DNA of 64,000 nucleotides, taken from Chitinophaga ginsengisegetis. GTDB taxonomy: Bacteria > Bacteroidota > Bacteroidia > Chitinophagales > Chitinophagaceae. The notes under the pieces are model-generated. The model saw nothing but the letters and a program-made list of their open reading frames with translations, ran no database searches and was not told the origin of the DNA. Positions 17,473-26,399 of the stretch are shown here, in pieces. Made by a program: the position numbers and the translations under genes. The stretch's first letter is position 1; each line of letters opens with the position of its first letter. Where the stretch lies: contig NZ_FUZZ01000001.1 of the NCBI RefSeq assembly GCF_900168065.1, positions 2,848,623-2,912,622 of the forward strand, read 5' to 3'.

Positions 17473-18744
17473 CTACTTTTCAAGGATCTGATCGCGTCCG
17501 GGTCCGTTGGAAACGTATTTCACGGGAACACCCAGATACGAGTCTACTGCTGTAACAAATGCTTTCATCTCCGCCGGTAACTCGTTGAACTGCTGACAAG
17601 TAGAAGTTTTATCACTCCATCCTTTAAATGTTTCCCAGACAGGTTTAATGTCCAGACCGTTAATCTGGAAGGGCAATTGCTTTGTTTGTTTTCCGTCAAT
17701 TTCGTAGGCGGTGCAGGCGAGTACTTCGTCGAATTCGTCGAGTACGTCGCTTTTTGTCATTACCAGTTGGGTAACGCCGCTCAGCATGCAGGTATAATTC
17801 AGTGCCACCAGGTCGATCCAGCCGCAACGGCGTGGACGGCCGGTTACCGCACCAAATTCGTGACCTGCGGAACGCAGCTTTTCACCAGTTGCATCATGCA
17901 GCTCGGTAGGGAAAGGACCGCTACCAACGCGGGTGCAATAGGCTTTGGTAACACCAATCACTTCTTTGATCCACTGCGGGGCAATACCTAAACCGGTACA
18001 TACGCCGGCAGAGATAGTGTTGGAAGAAGTAACAAAAGGATAAGTACCAAAATCCACGTCCAGCATACTTCCCTGGGCGCCTTCAGCCAATACTTTTTTA
18101 CCGGCTTTCAGTTTCTCATTCAGGAAATATTCGCCGCTTACCACGTTCATTTTCTGCAGGAAAGGAATGGCTTCGAAGAACTCAGCTTCCCAGTTGGCAA
18201 TATCTTCTGAAAATTCATTTATATCATACTGACACAACAGCTGCAGGTGTTTCTGCTTCAGTTTTTCGTACAGTGTTTTAAAATCGGGAGATAAAACATC
18301 ACCTACGCGCAAACCATTTCTGCCGGTTTTATCCATGTAGGCAGGGCCGATACCTTTTAAAGTAGAGCCTATTTTATCATTTCCTTTCGCTATTTCAGAC
18401 GCTTTGTCCAGCGCGCGGTGTGTAGGAACAATGATATGGGTTTTTTCAGCAATAAACAGATTTTTTGTCAGATCTACTCCCAGGGCTGAAATATCTTCAC
18501 TTTCTTTTTTGAAAGCTACAGGATCCAGCACCACGCCGTTACCGATCAGGTTGATGGTCTTATCATGAAATACACCGGATGGAATGGTGCGCAATACTAC
18601 TTTCTGACCGTTTACATACAAAGTGTGACCAGCGTTTGGTCCACCCTGGAAACGGGCAATCACGTCGTACCTGCCGGCAAAATAGTCCACAATCTTACCC
18701 TTGCCTTCGTCGCCCCATTGCAGGCCTAACAAAACGTCTACCAT
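17473..18744 (-). CDS. purA: Adenylosuccinate synthetase
   Basis: A 423-residue GTP-dependent enzyme that joins IMP and aspartate, the first committed step to AMP. The P-loop GLQWGDEGKGKIVDYF at residues 7-22, the IMP-binding FQGGPNAGHTL and the GKGNDKIGSTLKGIGPAYMDK region are all intact, and the C-terminal VKYVSNGPGRDQ is present. The length is normal. A full-consensus Bacteroidota promoter lies 47-77 nt upstream. It may share a transcript with the acidic protein downstream. Confidence 0.98.
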   Translation of the reverse strand: MVDVLLGLQWGDEGKGKIVDYFAGRYDVIARFQGGPNAGHTLYVNGQKVVLRTIPSGVFHDKTINLIGNGVVLDPVAFKKESEDISALGVDLTKNLFIAEKTHIIVPTHRALDKASEIAKGNDKIGSTLKGIGPAYMDKTGRNGLRVGDVLSPDFKTLYEKLKQKHLQLLCQYDINEFSEDIANWEAEFFEAIPFLQKMNVVSGEYFLNEKLKAGKKVLAEGAQGSMLDVDFGTYPFVTSSNTISAGVCTGLGIAPQWIKEVIGVTKAYCTRVGSGPFPTELHDATGEKLRSAGHEFGAVTGRPRRCGWIDLVALNYTCMLSGVTQLVMTKSDVLDEFDEVLACTAYEIDGKQTKQLPFQINGLDIKPVWETFKGWSDKTSTCQQFNELPAEMKAFVTAVDSYLGVPVKYVSNGPGRDQILEK

Positions 18745-18790
18745 AATGATTTAATTAAATATCGGAGGTTTGTTGCTTTAAAAGAAGTCG

Positions 18791-18821
18791 CAAAATTAAG
18801 GCGAATATTAAGAATTACAAA
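18791..18821 (-). promoter_or_regulatory. Promoter of purA (Bacteroidota type)
   Basis: On the minus strand TTTG (18821-18818) is followed by 19 nt and TAATTTTG (18798-18791), matching TTTG-N19-TAnnTTTG. The start would be about 40 nt before the purA ATG. Confidence 0.6.
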
Positions 18822-18842
18822 CAAATTACTAATTACACACCG

Positions 18843-18907
18843 GAATTGCGGATAAAAGGGAAGATTTCATCAAGATATTCTGAAACCTTCCCTTTTATCC
18901 GCAATTC
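18843..18907. repeat. 21-bp perfect inverted repeat, probable relA terminator
   Basis: The arms 18843-18863 and 18887-18907 (gaattgcggataaaagggaag and its complement) are exact, with a 23-nt loop. They lie 27 nt past the relA stop and upstream of the purA promoter. The arms are unusually long and there is no clean T-run, so it is not a classical terminator. Confidence 0.7.
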
Positions 18908-18933
18908 TTTATTTGCTGTTTGTATTTTTTTCT

Positions 18934-21180
18934 TTAAGATTCTTCGAGGCGCTGGATAGATTGTATTCCATCGAGCGTTTTAAGCCTATCCACGAGCTCG
19001 TCCAGTTCTTCCTTGTCGTGGACATATACTTTGATCAACCCCTCAAATAAGCCTTCTTTTGACTCAATGCTGAGGGCGGAGATATTAATCTTCAATTCAC
19101 CGGAAATAATGTTTGTAATCTTATGGATCACGCCCACATCATCCATCCCGATAATACGTAAGCCGGTGAGGAAGGAAATTTCGCGGTTCTTTACCCATTT
19201 GGTCTTTACCACGCGGTGACCATAGTTAGCCAGCAGCTGCGCAGCATTGGGGCAGTTGGTACGGTGTATCTTCAACCCTTCACTGGCGGTAATAAAGCCA
19301 AATACGTCGTCTCCCGGGATCGGGCGGCAGCAGTTAGCCAGTTTGTAGGCAATCTTGTCGGAGCTTTCTCCGAAGATGATCAGTTCTGCGTCTTTCTTGG
19401 AAGGCAGCTGATGCTTTACATGTTCTTCCGGTACGTGTTCCGGCACCTTCACCGGTTTTGGGGGTTCCAGTTTATCGCCCAGTACAGAAAACTGTTTCAG
19501 TTCTTTCAGATCGATATTGCGGACCGCCACCTGGTAATATAAATCCAGTGGGGACGGCTGTTTGTAGAACTGTACCAGTTCATTAATATTATGCTGACTG
19601 AAAGAAATATTCATGTGCGACAGCTTACGCTCCAGTGCCGCTTTCCCGTCCATCGCCACTTTGCGCTTTTCTTCCTTCAGCGCATCCTTGATCTTGGATT
19701 TGGCTTTGGCCGTGAGCACAAAGTTCAGCCAGTCTTCCGAAGGCTTTTGCTTATTGGAGGTAATGATCTCTACCTGGTCGCCACTGCGCAGTTTATGGCT
19801 CAGGGGCACCAGTTTGTAATTCACTTTGGCGCCGATACATTTGTTTCCCACCGCACTGTGGATGGAGTAGGCAAAGTCGAGCGCAGTAGAGTTTACCGGC
19901 AATATTTTCAGATCCCCTTTGGGGGTATACACATAAATTTCTTCCGTAAAGAGGTTACTCTTAAAATCGGCCAGGAAGTCGAGCGTATTGGAATCGGGAT
20001 TGTTCAGGATTTCCCGGATCTGGGTGAACCACTGATCAAATTTAGATTCCTGCTGGGCAGAGGCATTGCTGCCTTCCTTGTACCGCCAGTGGGCGGCCAC
20101 GCCTTTTTCCGCATAATCGTTCATGCGTTTGGAGCGGATCTGCACTTCCACCCATTTACCGCTGGGGCCCATTACGGTTACGTGCAACGCCTCATACCCG
20201 TTGGATTTGGGGTTGCTGAGCCAGTCGCGGGTCCTTTCCGGGCTTGGATGGTAAAAGTCGGTGATGATGGAATACACCTTCCAGCAATCTGCCTTTTCCT
20301 TATCTATCGAGGAATCCAGGATGATACGGATGGCAAAAAGGTCGTATACTTCTTCAAAGGCAACGCCTTTTGTTTTGATCTTGTTATGGATGGAATGGAT
20401 TGATTTCGGGCGGCCATAGATCTCGAATTCAAATCCTTCTTCCTGCAGCACTTCCTTGATAGGCTTGATAAACTCGTTGATATAGCGGGTGCGTTCCCGT
20501 TTGGTTTCTTTGAGGCGCTTGGCTATTTCACGGTAAGTTTGCTGCTCCGTATATTTCATGGCCAGATCTTCCATTTCGGATTTGATATTGTATAATCCGA
20601 GGCGATGAGCCAGAGGCGCATAAATGAATACGGTTTCAGATGCTATTTTCAGCTGTTTTTCACGGCTCATGCTATCGAGCGTACGCATATTGTGCAGCCT
20701 GTCGGCCAGCTTGATCAGGATAACCCGGGGGTCATCTGCCAGCGTCAGTAATATTTTCTTGAAGTTTTCTGCCTGTGCGGTGCTGGTACTGGAGTCTATT
20801 ACGGTAGATATTTTTGTGAGACCGTCTACAATATGAGCGATCTCATTCCCGAACTCGCGGGACACATCTTCCAGTGTTACTTCGGTATCTTCCACGGTAT
20901 CGTGGAGCAGGGCACATATGGCGGAACGTACGCCAAGACCAATTTCTTCCACGCAAATCTGCGCCACGGCCAGCGGATGCAGTATATAAGGCTCCCCGGA
21001 TTTACGCCGCATTTCCTTGTGTGCATCTGCTGCCATTTCAAAAGCAGTACGTACCAGCTCCCTGTCGCCTTTTTTTAAACGGGGCTTCAACGCCCTCAAT
21101 AAAGCACGGTAATGCCGAACGATTTCCTTCTTTTCCTGCTCTTCGTCTAAATTATATTTTTGTACAACCACTGTTTCCAT
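18934..21180 (-). CDS. Bifunctional (p)ppGpp synthetase/hydrolase (RelA/SpoT)
   Basis: A 748-residue Rel-type stringent-response enzyme. From the N terminus it has an HD hydrolase domain (LLHDTVEDTEV, His93-Asp94), a synthetase domain (GRPKSIHSIHNKI, GYEALHVTVMGPSG, EVQIRSKRMNDYAEKG), a TGS domain (VYTPKGDLKILPVNSTALDF), a Cys-containing zinc-finger-like region (NCCRPIPGDDVFGFI) and a C-terminal ACT domain. Both catalytic halves look intact. The ATG at 21180 is chosen over the upstream ones because the preceding 22 codons are hydrophobic and not like the family. Confidence 0.96.
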   Translation of the reverse strand: METVVVQKYNLDEEQEKKEIVRHYRALLRALKPRLKKGDRELVRTAFEMAADAHKEMRRKSGEPYILHPLAVAQICVEEIGLGVRSAICALLHDTVEDTEVTLEDVSREFGNEIAHIVDGLTKISTVIDSSTSTAQAENFKKILLTLADDPRVILIKLADRLHNMRTLDSMSREKQLKIASETVFIYAPLAHRLGLYNIKSEMEDLAMKYTEQQTYREIAKRLKETKRERTRYINEFIKPIKEVLQEEGFEFEIYGRPKSIHSIHNKIKTKGVAFEEVYDLFAIRIILDSSIDKEKADCWKVYSIITDFYHPSPERTRDWLSNPKSNGYEALHVTVMGPSGKWVEVQIRSKRMNDYAEKGVAAHWRYKEGSNASAQQESKFDQWFTQIREILNNPDSNTLDFLADFKSNLFTEEIYVYTPKGDLKILPVNSTALDFAYSIHSAVGNKCIGAKVNYKLVPLSHKLRSGDQVEIITSNKQKPSEDWLNFVLTAKAKSKIKDALKEEKRKVAMDGKAALERKLSHMNISFSQHNINELVQFYKQPSPLDLYYQVAVRNIDLKELKQFSVLGDKLEPPKPVKVPEHVPEEHVKHQLPSKKDAELIIFGESSDKIAYKLANCCRPIPGDDVFGFITASEGLKIHRTNCPNAAQLLANYGHRVVKTKWVKNREISFLTGLRIIGMDDVGVIHKITNIISGELKINISALSIESKEGLFEGLIKVYVHDKEELDELVDRLKTLDGIQSIQRLEES

Positions 21181-21313
21181 TGGAATAAAGTTACGATTTA
21201 ATATAATCTGAAAGAAAAAAGCAGGTTTTGACATAAAAACACCCATCCTTTGCCGGCGATAAAACCGGAAAGGATGGGGAGGTTGATTATTCGGCGGGAA
21301 AGAAAAATGTAAA

Positions 21314-22054
21314 TCAGTGGATGGGTACGGTGATCTTCACCGGCAGGATGTCTTCCGGCACATTTAGCCGGAGACCTACGTTGTAAACGGTTTCCAGCTC
21401 TACACGGGGTACCAGTTTGAGTAACCGGCGCACACGGCCAATAAATACGTCCATACTGCGACTTGCGTAAAAATCTTCTTTTCCCCAAACCCGCAGCAGT
21501 ACCTCGTCTTTTTGTACGATGATATTGGGCCGGCTGAGGAAATAACGCAGCATTTTTGCTTCAATGGGAGAAATTCTTCCTTTGGCCAGTTTGCTGCTGG
21601 TTTCAAAGATTTTGAGCTTCCGGTAATGGAAGGTGTAATTGGCTACCGTATGCCCTACCAGCAACTCTGTTCTGTTGGGACGGGTCCACTTCAGGATCAC
21701 CTTCATTCTTTTTACCAGTTCCTCAAAACTGAATGGCTTTACGAGGTAACCATCCCCTCCCAGCTGAAATCCGCTGATACGGTCTGTTTCTTCCGTCTTT
21801 TCAGCCGACAGGAAAAAGATGGGCGTCAGCATCGTAACATTCCGGATTTCCTTTGCCAGTTCAAATCCATTCATTTTTGGAAGAACGATGTCGATAAGAC
21901 AAATGTCATACTTGGACCTCGAATAAAGGTTCCAGGCATCTACGCCGTCGAAACAATGCTCCACACTGTAGCCGGCCTGCTCCAGGTGCTGTTTGACGAT
22001 ACCGCCGAATGCCTTATCATCGTCAACAAGCAAGACTTTTGGGTTTCTGTTCAT
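21314..22054 (-). CDS. OmpR-type response regulator
   Basis: A 246-residue protein. The receiver domain (1-120) has the acidic pocket DDD (11-13), the phospho-acceptor Asp55 (ICLIDIVLPKMNG) and Lys106 (LVKPFSF). The C-terminal winged helix (about 150-235) has the typical GKEDFYASRSMDVFIGRVRRLL recognition region. The ATG at 22054 gives a normal receiver start; the upstream 22 codons are not family-like. No sensor kinase is adjacent, so it is an orphan or pairs with a distant kinase. It lies directly downstream of the fucosidase terminator and so has its own promoter. Confidence 0.93.
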   Translation of the reverse strand: MNRNPKVLLVDDDKAFGGIVKQHLEQAGYSVEHCFDGVDAWNLYSRSKYDICLIDIVLPKMNGFELAKEIRNVTMLTPIFFLSAEKTEETDRISGFQLGGDGYLVKPFSFEELVKRMKVILKWTRPNRTELLVGHTVANYTFHYRKLKIFETSSKLAKGRISPIEAKMLRYFLSRPNIIVQKDEVLLRVWGKEDFYASRSMDVFIGRVRRLLKLVPRVELETVYNVGLRLNVPEDILPVKITVPIH

Positions 22055-22090
22055 ATAGCTACCATTTGTGATCAGTTTGACTATAAAACA

Positions 22091-22128
22091 AAAAAGAGAT
22101 GACCGCGGGTAAGCGTCCATCTCTTTTT
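22091..22128 (-). terminator. Terminator after the GH29/GH2 operon
   Basis: An 11-bp stem (aaaaagagatg / catctcttttt) encloses a GC-rich loop with a possible inner gacc/gtcc pairing. A T-run follows in either direction. It lies 41 nt past the fucosidase stop. Confidence 0.75.
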
Positions 22129-22168
22129 TTTATTTATCAACACTAATTCACATTAATTCACACTACAA

Positions 22169-23611
22169 TCACAGCTTTTCCACAGCCGGTATTTTAATAG
22201 CTATTGCATGCTCAAATCCTTTATCACGGATAGATGCAGGAATCTGCACTTCTACCCCGGCGGCTGTAGTTTTCCACACCAGCTTATTATTGGTTCCCAG
22301 CACCTGTAAACGGGCGCCTTTCACCGGCGTTAATCCTTTAAATGAAATTACTGCAGGCAATTTCTCATTCTGATCCAACAGATAGATCGCATATACGCTA
22401 CCGTCTTTTTTACGGGTGAAACATACCTTCCCGTCTTTGTAAGGAGCCACTGCACGGGTGCCATAAATAGCGTCACCGTTAATATGAATCCATTCACCGA
22501 TATGCTTCATGGTGGTGTAGGCATCGTTATGCAGCTCGCCATCAGGGCCGGGAGCCACATTCAGCAGGTAGTTGCCGCCTTTGGCCACAATATCCACCAG
22601 GTTGTGGATCAGCACATTTACGGATTTGTATTTATCGTCCGGTACATACGACCAGGAGCTGCCCATTGTCATGCAGGTTTCCCAGGGATAGCTGAGCGGC
22701 TTATCAGGGATCTGCTGTTCAGGGGTGCGGTAGTTTTCGTATGGGCCGTGTACACTTCGATCCACTACAATCAGTCCGGGTTGGTGACTGCGGGCCATCG
22801 TGGCAATTTTGCCCATATCTATATCCTGATCCTGCGGAGCCGTTTGGCTCCAGGAAAGGGATTCCTTTGTTTGTTGCTTCAACGGACGCACCCAGCCGCC
22901 ATCCAGCCAGAGGATATCCAGTTTACCGTAGCTGGTCATCAGTTCTTCAATCTGGTTATAGGTGTATTGTTTGAACTGGTTCCATCTTTCCGGATATTTC
23001 TTCAGGTCGTAGTTCGGATTACGGTCCTTTGGCGGAAAGTAGCTCCACCAGTAGTATTCAGTGTGCCAGTCGGGCTTGGAAAAGTACGCCCCTGCGTGTA
23101 TACCTTCCTCACGGAAAGCCTGGAATACTTCCTTCGCCAGGTTGGCGCGCGGGTTCTTGCTGAAAGCGCCATCAGCGGCGGTTATCTTGTAGTCGGTTTG
23201 TTTGGTATCAAACATACAAAAGCCATCGTGGTGCTTGGTGGTAAACACCAGGTACTTCATCCCCGCGTCCTTTGCGGCTTTCGCCCATTTTTCCGGGTTG
23301 AAGTGAACGGGGTTAAAAGTTTTCCCCAGCGCCTCATACTTTTTCAGGTAATCGTAATAGGGAATACCTGCCGGCTTACGCTGTGTCCAGCCTTCATCTT
23401 CCGGGCAAATGCTCCAGGATTCCACCACGCCCCATTGGGAATAGGGGCCCCAGTGCATGATCATCCCAAATTTCCAATCCTGCCACTCGTCCAGCTTCTT
23501 TACCACCGCCTGATCTGTTTCAGGTACGTAAGGTGGTTCTTCATTCTGTGCGTGGAGGCCATTAAAGCCCAGCAACGCAAATCCCAATAAGATCAGGTAT
23601 TTCTTTTTCAT
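22169..23611 (-). CDS. Secreted alpha-L-fucosidase, GH29
   Basis: A 480-residue protein with a signal peptide (LILLGFALLGFNGLHAQ, ending near residue 22) and a GH29 TIM-barrel. The family features MIMHWGPYSQWGVVESW, KYLVFTTKHHDGFCMFDTK and LDILWLDGGW are clear. The Asp of LWLDGG (near residue 237) is the expected nucleophile of this retaining family. It removes alpha-linked fucose from glycans. It starts 2 nt after the GH2 beta-mannosidase gene, so the two are translated from one message. A C-terminal beta-sandwich follows the barrel. Confidence 0.95.
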   Translation of the reverse strand: MKKKYLILLGFALLGFNGLHAQNEEPPYVPETDQAVVKKLDEWQDWKFGMIMHWGPYSQWGVVESWSICPEDEGWTQRKPAGIPYYDYLKKYEALGKTFNPVHFNPEKWAKAAKDAGMKYLVFTTKHHDGFCMFDTKQTDYKITAADGAFSKNPRANLAKEVFQAFREEGIHAGAYFSKPDWHTEYYWWSYFPPKDRNPNYDLKKYPERWNQFKQYTYNQIEELMTSYGKLDILWLDGGWVRPLKQQTKESLSWSQTAPQDQDIDMGKIATMARSHQPGLIVVDRSVHGPYENYRTPEQQIPDKPLSYPWETCMTMGSSWSYVPDDKYKSVNVLIHNLVDIVAKGGNYLLNVAPGPDGELHNDAYTTMKHIGEWIHINGDAIYGTRAVAPYKDGKVCFTRKKDGSVYAIYLLDQNEKLPAVISFKGLTPVKGARLQVLGTNNKLVWKTTAAGVEVQIPASIRDKGFEHAIAIKIPAVEKL

Positions 23612-23613
23612 TG

Positions 23614-26175
23614 TCAGTTTTTATAAGACGATACTAAAGTAGTTACTTTCAATGCCTGGTGGATAAGCTCGGGCAGTTGGCCTGTCTGCAACCGGATGGT
23701 CCGGGTTTCTCCCGGCAACAGATCAAAGTAATTGTCTTCAAAATGATCGGTTGCAGTGGCCTTGTCCAGCGACAGGTAAACATTTCTTGCCAGCTTGTCT
23801 GTTTTCACGCGGATATAAACAACGCCTTTATCTTTGGCTACCTTGCTGGTTACCACATCCAGGTGTGGTACTTCCAGGTTCATATCCTTCGCCGGAGCAA
23901 AGTAAAAGATATTCCGCTCCATATCCTTACTGTCTATTCGCAGTTGCGCATAGAATATTACCCTTGCCGGGTTATTTCCCTGTAAAACAGCAGCGGTATC
24001 GATGGCGTGTAATTTTTCACTGGTATTTGCTTTTACAGAGATATCCGTTAATTCTTTCTGCCAGATCACCTTACCGTTCAAATCCACTGCTTTCATCAGA
24101 AGATCGGCTTTGCCCTGGTATTCGTCTGTTACGAGGTAGGTACACAGCTGTCCGTTTTCAATGACGCTGGATACCAGCCGTGGCCTGAATGCGTCCTTTA
24201 CATAATACTGCAATGCTTTCCAGCGGCCGTCGTAATCCCGGCCCGACCAGGAAGCACCCGGCCAGCAGTCGTTCAGCTGCCAGTAGAGGGTGCCCATGCA
24301 ATAAGGCATGGCCCTGCGATGGGCTTCTATAGCTACTTTCATGCCTTCTGCCTGTAACACCTGGCTGAGATAAACAAAAGAGGGAAAGTCTTTCGGCTCA
24401 CGGTAGTAATGCAGCATGTATGTTTTGATGGCTGTATTTCCTTTAGCCGGACTTTTCTGGTGTGCCTGCATCACATTGGAAAAGATATCGTAGTCTTCTT
24501 TCGCAGCAAATGTGCGGATCGTTTCCATAGATGGGAAGGACTGGAAACCATATTCACTCATGAACCGTGGCACATGTGTATTGAATGCTTCAAACCATTC
24601 CATGCCGTGCCATACGCCCCAGTAGTGATTATCCCCTTTGGTAAAATCTTCCGGCTTGCCCCAGTTGCTGATGGGGGAAGAATGAAAATAGAAAGCGCCC
24701 GGCTGATATGCGGCCACCTGTTGTGGCAGCACTTCTTTAAACAATTTATCATATCCCTGCTGCAAGCTTTCCCACTGGGTATTCGTATAGGCGTAACCGC
24801 TTTGCCAGCCCCAGTTTTTAATGGCTACGGCTACTTCATTATTTCCGCACCACAGCGCCAGTGAAGGATGATTGCGCAAACGTTTTATATTATCTGCAGC
24901 TTCCGTTTTTACATTTTCCAGGAATGCCGGATCGGAAGGATAAAGGGTACAGGCAAACATAAAGTCCTGCCAAACCAGGATCCCGTGCTGATCTGCCAGC
25001 CTGTAAAAATTATCATCTTCATAAATACCTCCGCCCCATACACGTACCATGTTAAAGTTGGAAGTCACCATATCGTCAAACAGTTTTTCCTGTTTTTCTT
25101 TAGTTACGCGCGGCAGAAAATTATCCTGGGGAATATAGTTGGCGCCTTTCATAAACACGGGGCGGCCGTTTACTTTTACATAAAACGATTCCCCGAGGCT
25201 GTCGGGTTTATTCACTACTTCAATAGTGCGTAACCCTATCTTACTGCTTTGAGTAGCCACTACCTTTTTATTGCTGAGCAGGTTGGCCTGCAGTTCGTAA
25301 CAGAAAGGAGTGCCTATCCCGGCAGGCCACCACAGTACGGGCTTTTTTATAGAGAAGGGTACTTTTATTACATTGATGCCCGCCTGCAGGCTTACCGGTA
25401 ATTTTGCCAGTTCAGGAGTAGATTTTGCGGGCAGCACCTGTAAGGTATATTCTCCCGCGGCAGCGGCTTCAATGGTCACTTCCGCCTGCATGTCTGCTTT
25501 CGTGGAATCCAGTTGCAGCTGTTGCCAGTATACATCGCGGATCACCGCTTTATTCCAGCTCCGCAACACAACGGGACGGTAAATACCGGACGTAACCAGC
25601 CGTGGGCCCCAATCCCAGCCGTAGTGATAGGGCGCTTTACGTGCATAAATACTGAGTGGAATATCGCTGGCATCGTTACCGGCGGGATAGATGATGCTGT
25701 CCTGCAAAAATTTGGGCATGTCTGTTTTGATGGGACTTTTAAACAGGATGCGCAGTTCGTTGTCGCCCGCTACCAGCCATTCTTTTACACTTACCGTATG
25801 CGAAACAAACATGTTTGCCGACTGTAGTATTAAATGGTTATTGAGATACACATCTGCATAGGTATCCAAACCTTTAAACTCCAGTTCTATCACCTCTGCA
25901 TTTAGTTCCTGCTTTTTGATGTGCCATCTTTTCCGGTATTGCCAGTCTTTTTTATCTACCCACTGCACGGCTTTTTCATTGGTTCCCACAAAAGGATCGG
26001 GGATTAAATGCTGTGCCAGCAAATCGGTGTGAACCGTTCCGGGTACGGTGGCCGGCCGCCAGATGCCTTCATCCACGCGGGAAAATTCCCAGCCGGTAAG
26101 CATAGGGTTGTTCTGTGCTATTCCATTGGTAAACAGGGTAAAAAACAGTCCCACTGTTAACAGTAAATATTTCAT
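23614..26175 (-). CDS. Secreted beta-mannosidase, GH2
   Basis: An 853-residue protein with a signal peptide (LLTVGLFFTLFTNGIAQ) and the GH2 layout: sugar-binding jelly roll, immunoglobulin-like domain, TIM barrel, then C-terminal beta domains. The beta-mannosidase features RYHYGWDWGPRL-type segment (PYHYGWDWGPRLV), VWGGGIYEDDNFY, the acid/base Glu in WCGNNEVA (near residue 443) and the nucleophile Glu in MSEYGFQSFPS (near 541) are visible. It releases beta-linked mannose, as in the core of N-glycans. With the fucosidase it suggests host- or plant-glycan trimming. A candidate -7 (CAAAAATA at 26197) lies upstream. Confidence 0.95.
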   Translation of the reverse strand: MKYLLLTVGLFFTLFTNGIAQNNPMLTGWEFSRVDEGIWRPATVPGTVHTDLLAQHLIPDPFVGTNEKAVQWVDKKDWQYRKRWHIKKQELNAEVIELEFKGLDTYADVYLNNHLILQSANMFVSHTVSVKEWLVAGDNELRILFKSPIKTDMPKFLQDSIIYPAGNDASDIPLSIYARKAPYHYGWDWGPRLVTSGIYRPVVLRSWNKAVIRDVYWQQLQLDSTKADMQAEVTIEAAAAGEYTLQVLPAKSTPELAKLPVSLQAGINVIKVPFSIKKPVLWWPAGIGTPFCYELQANLLSNKKVVATQSSKIGLRTIEVVNKPDSLGESFYVKVNGRPVFMKGANYIPQDNFLPRVTKEKQEKLFDDMVTSNFNMVRVWGGGIYEDDNFYRLADQHGILVWQDFMFACTLYPSDPAFLENVKTEAADNIKRLRNHPSLALWCGNNEVAVAIKNWGWQSGYAYTNTQWESLQQGYDKLFKEVLPQQVAAYQPGAFYFHSSPISNWGKPEDFTKGDNHYWGVWHGMEWFEAFNTHVPRFMSEYGFQSFPSMETIRTFAAKEDYDIFSNVMQAHQKSPAKGNTAIKTYMLHYYREPKDFPSFVYLSQVLQAEGMKVAIEAHRRAMPYCMGTLYWQLNDCWPGASWSGRDYDGRWKALQYYVKDAFRPRLVSSVIENGQLCTYLVTDEYQGKADLLMKAVDLNGKVIWQKELTDISVKANTSEKLHAIDTAAVLQGNNPARVIFYAQLRIDSKDMERNIFYFAPAKDMNLEVPHLDVVTSKVAKDKGVVYIRVKTDKLARNVYLSLDKATATDHFEDNYFDLLPGETRTIRLQTGQLPELIHQALKVTTLVSSYKN

Positions 26176-26228
26176 GTCCTATTTTTTCAGAAGGACCAAA
26201 AATAGCACTGATTTACGATCTTTGGGAG

Positions 26229-26399
26229 ATGAAAAGTATCTGGCAACAAATATTGAGGTATCTGTATATCGGTAAGAAGGATCCCAATGCACCAAAAACA
26301 CGTTACGTGGCGATGATGCATGGGATGAACAGAATTTCTTTGTTACTTTTTATAATCGCCATTATTATCATGGTGATCAGGCTGATCAGGCGTCACTAG
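26229..26399 (+). CDS. Tiny membrane protein, probably DUF6728
   Basis: A 56-residue ORF in no larger frame. It has a basic, aromatic N-terminal half (KSIWQQILRYLYIGKKDPN, then a conserved-looking MMHGMNRIS) and one C-terminal membrane helix (LLLFIIAIIIMVIRLI). This matches my memory of the short Bacteroidota family DUF6728; I cannot verify it. It is transcribed away from the beta-mannosidase gene and its stop overlaps the end of lpxB by 4 nt on the opposite strand. A GGAG element 3 nt before the ATG could serve as ribosome binding site. Confidence 0.72.
   Translation: MKSIWQQILRYLYIGKKDPNAPKTRYVAMMHGMNRISLLLFIIAIIIMVIRLIRRH

Noticed and set aside
22484..23590. Long open frame opposite the fucosidase gene
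   Set aside because: It is a shadow of the GH29 gene, with unusual composition and no domain.
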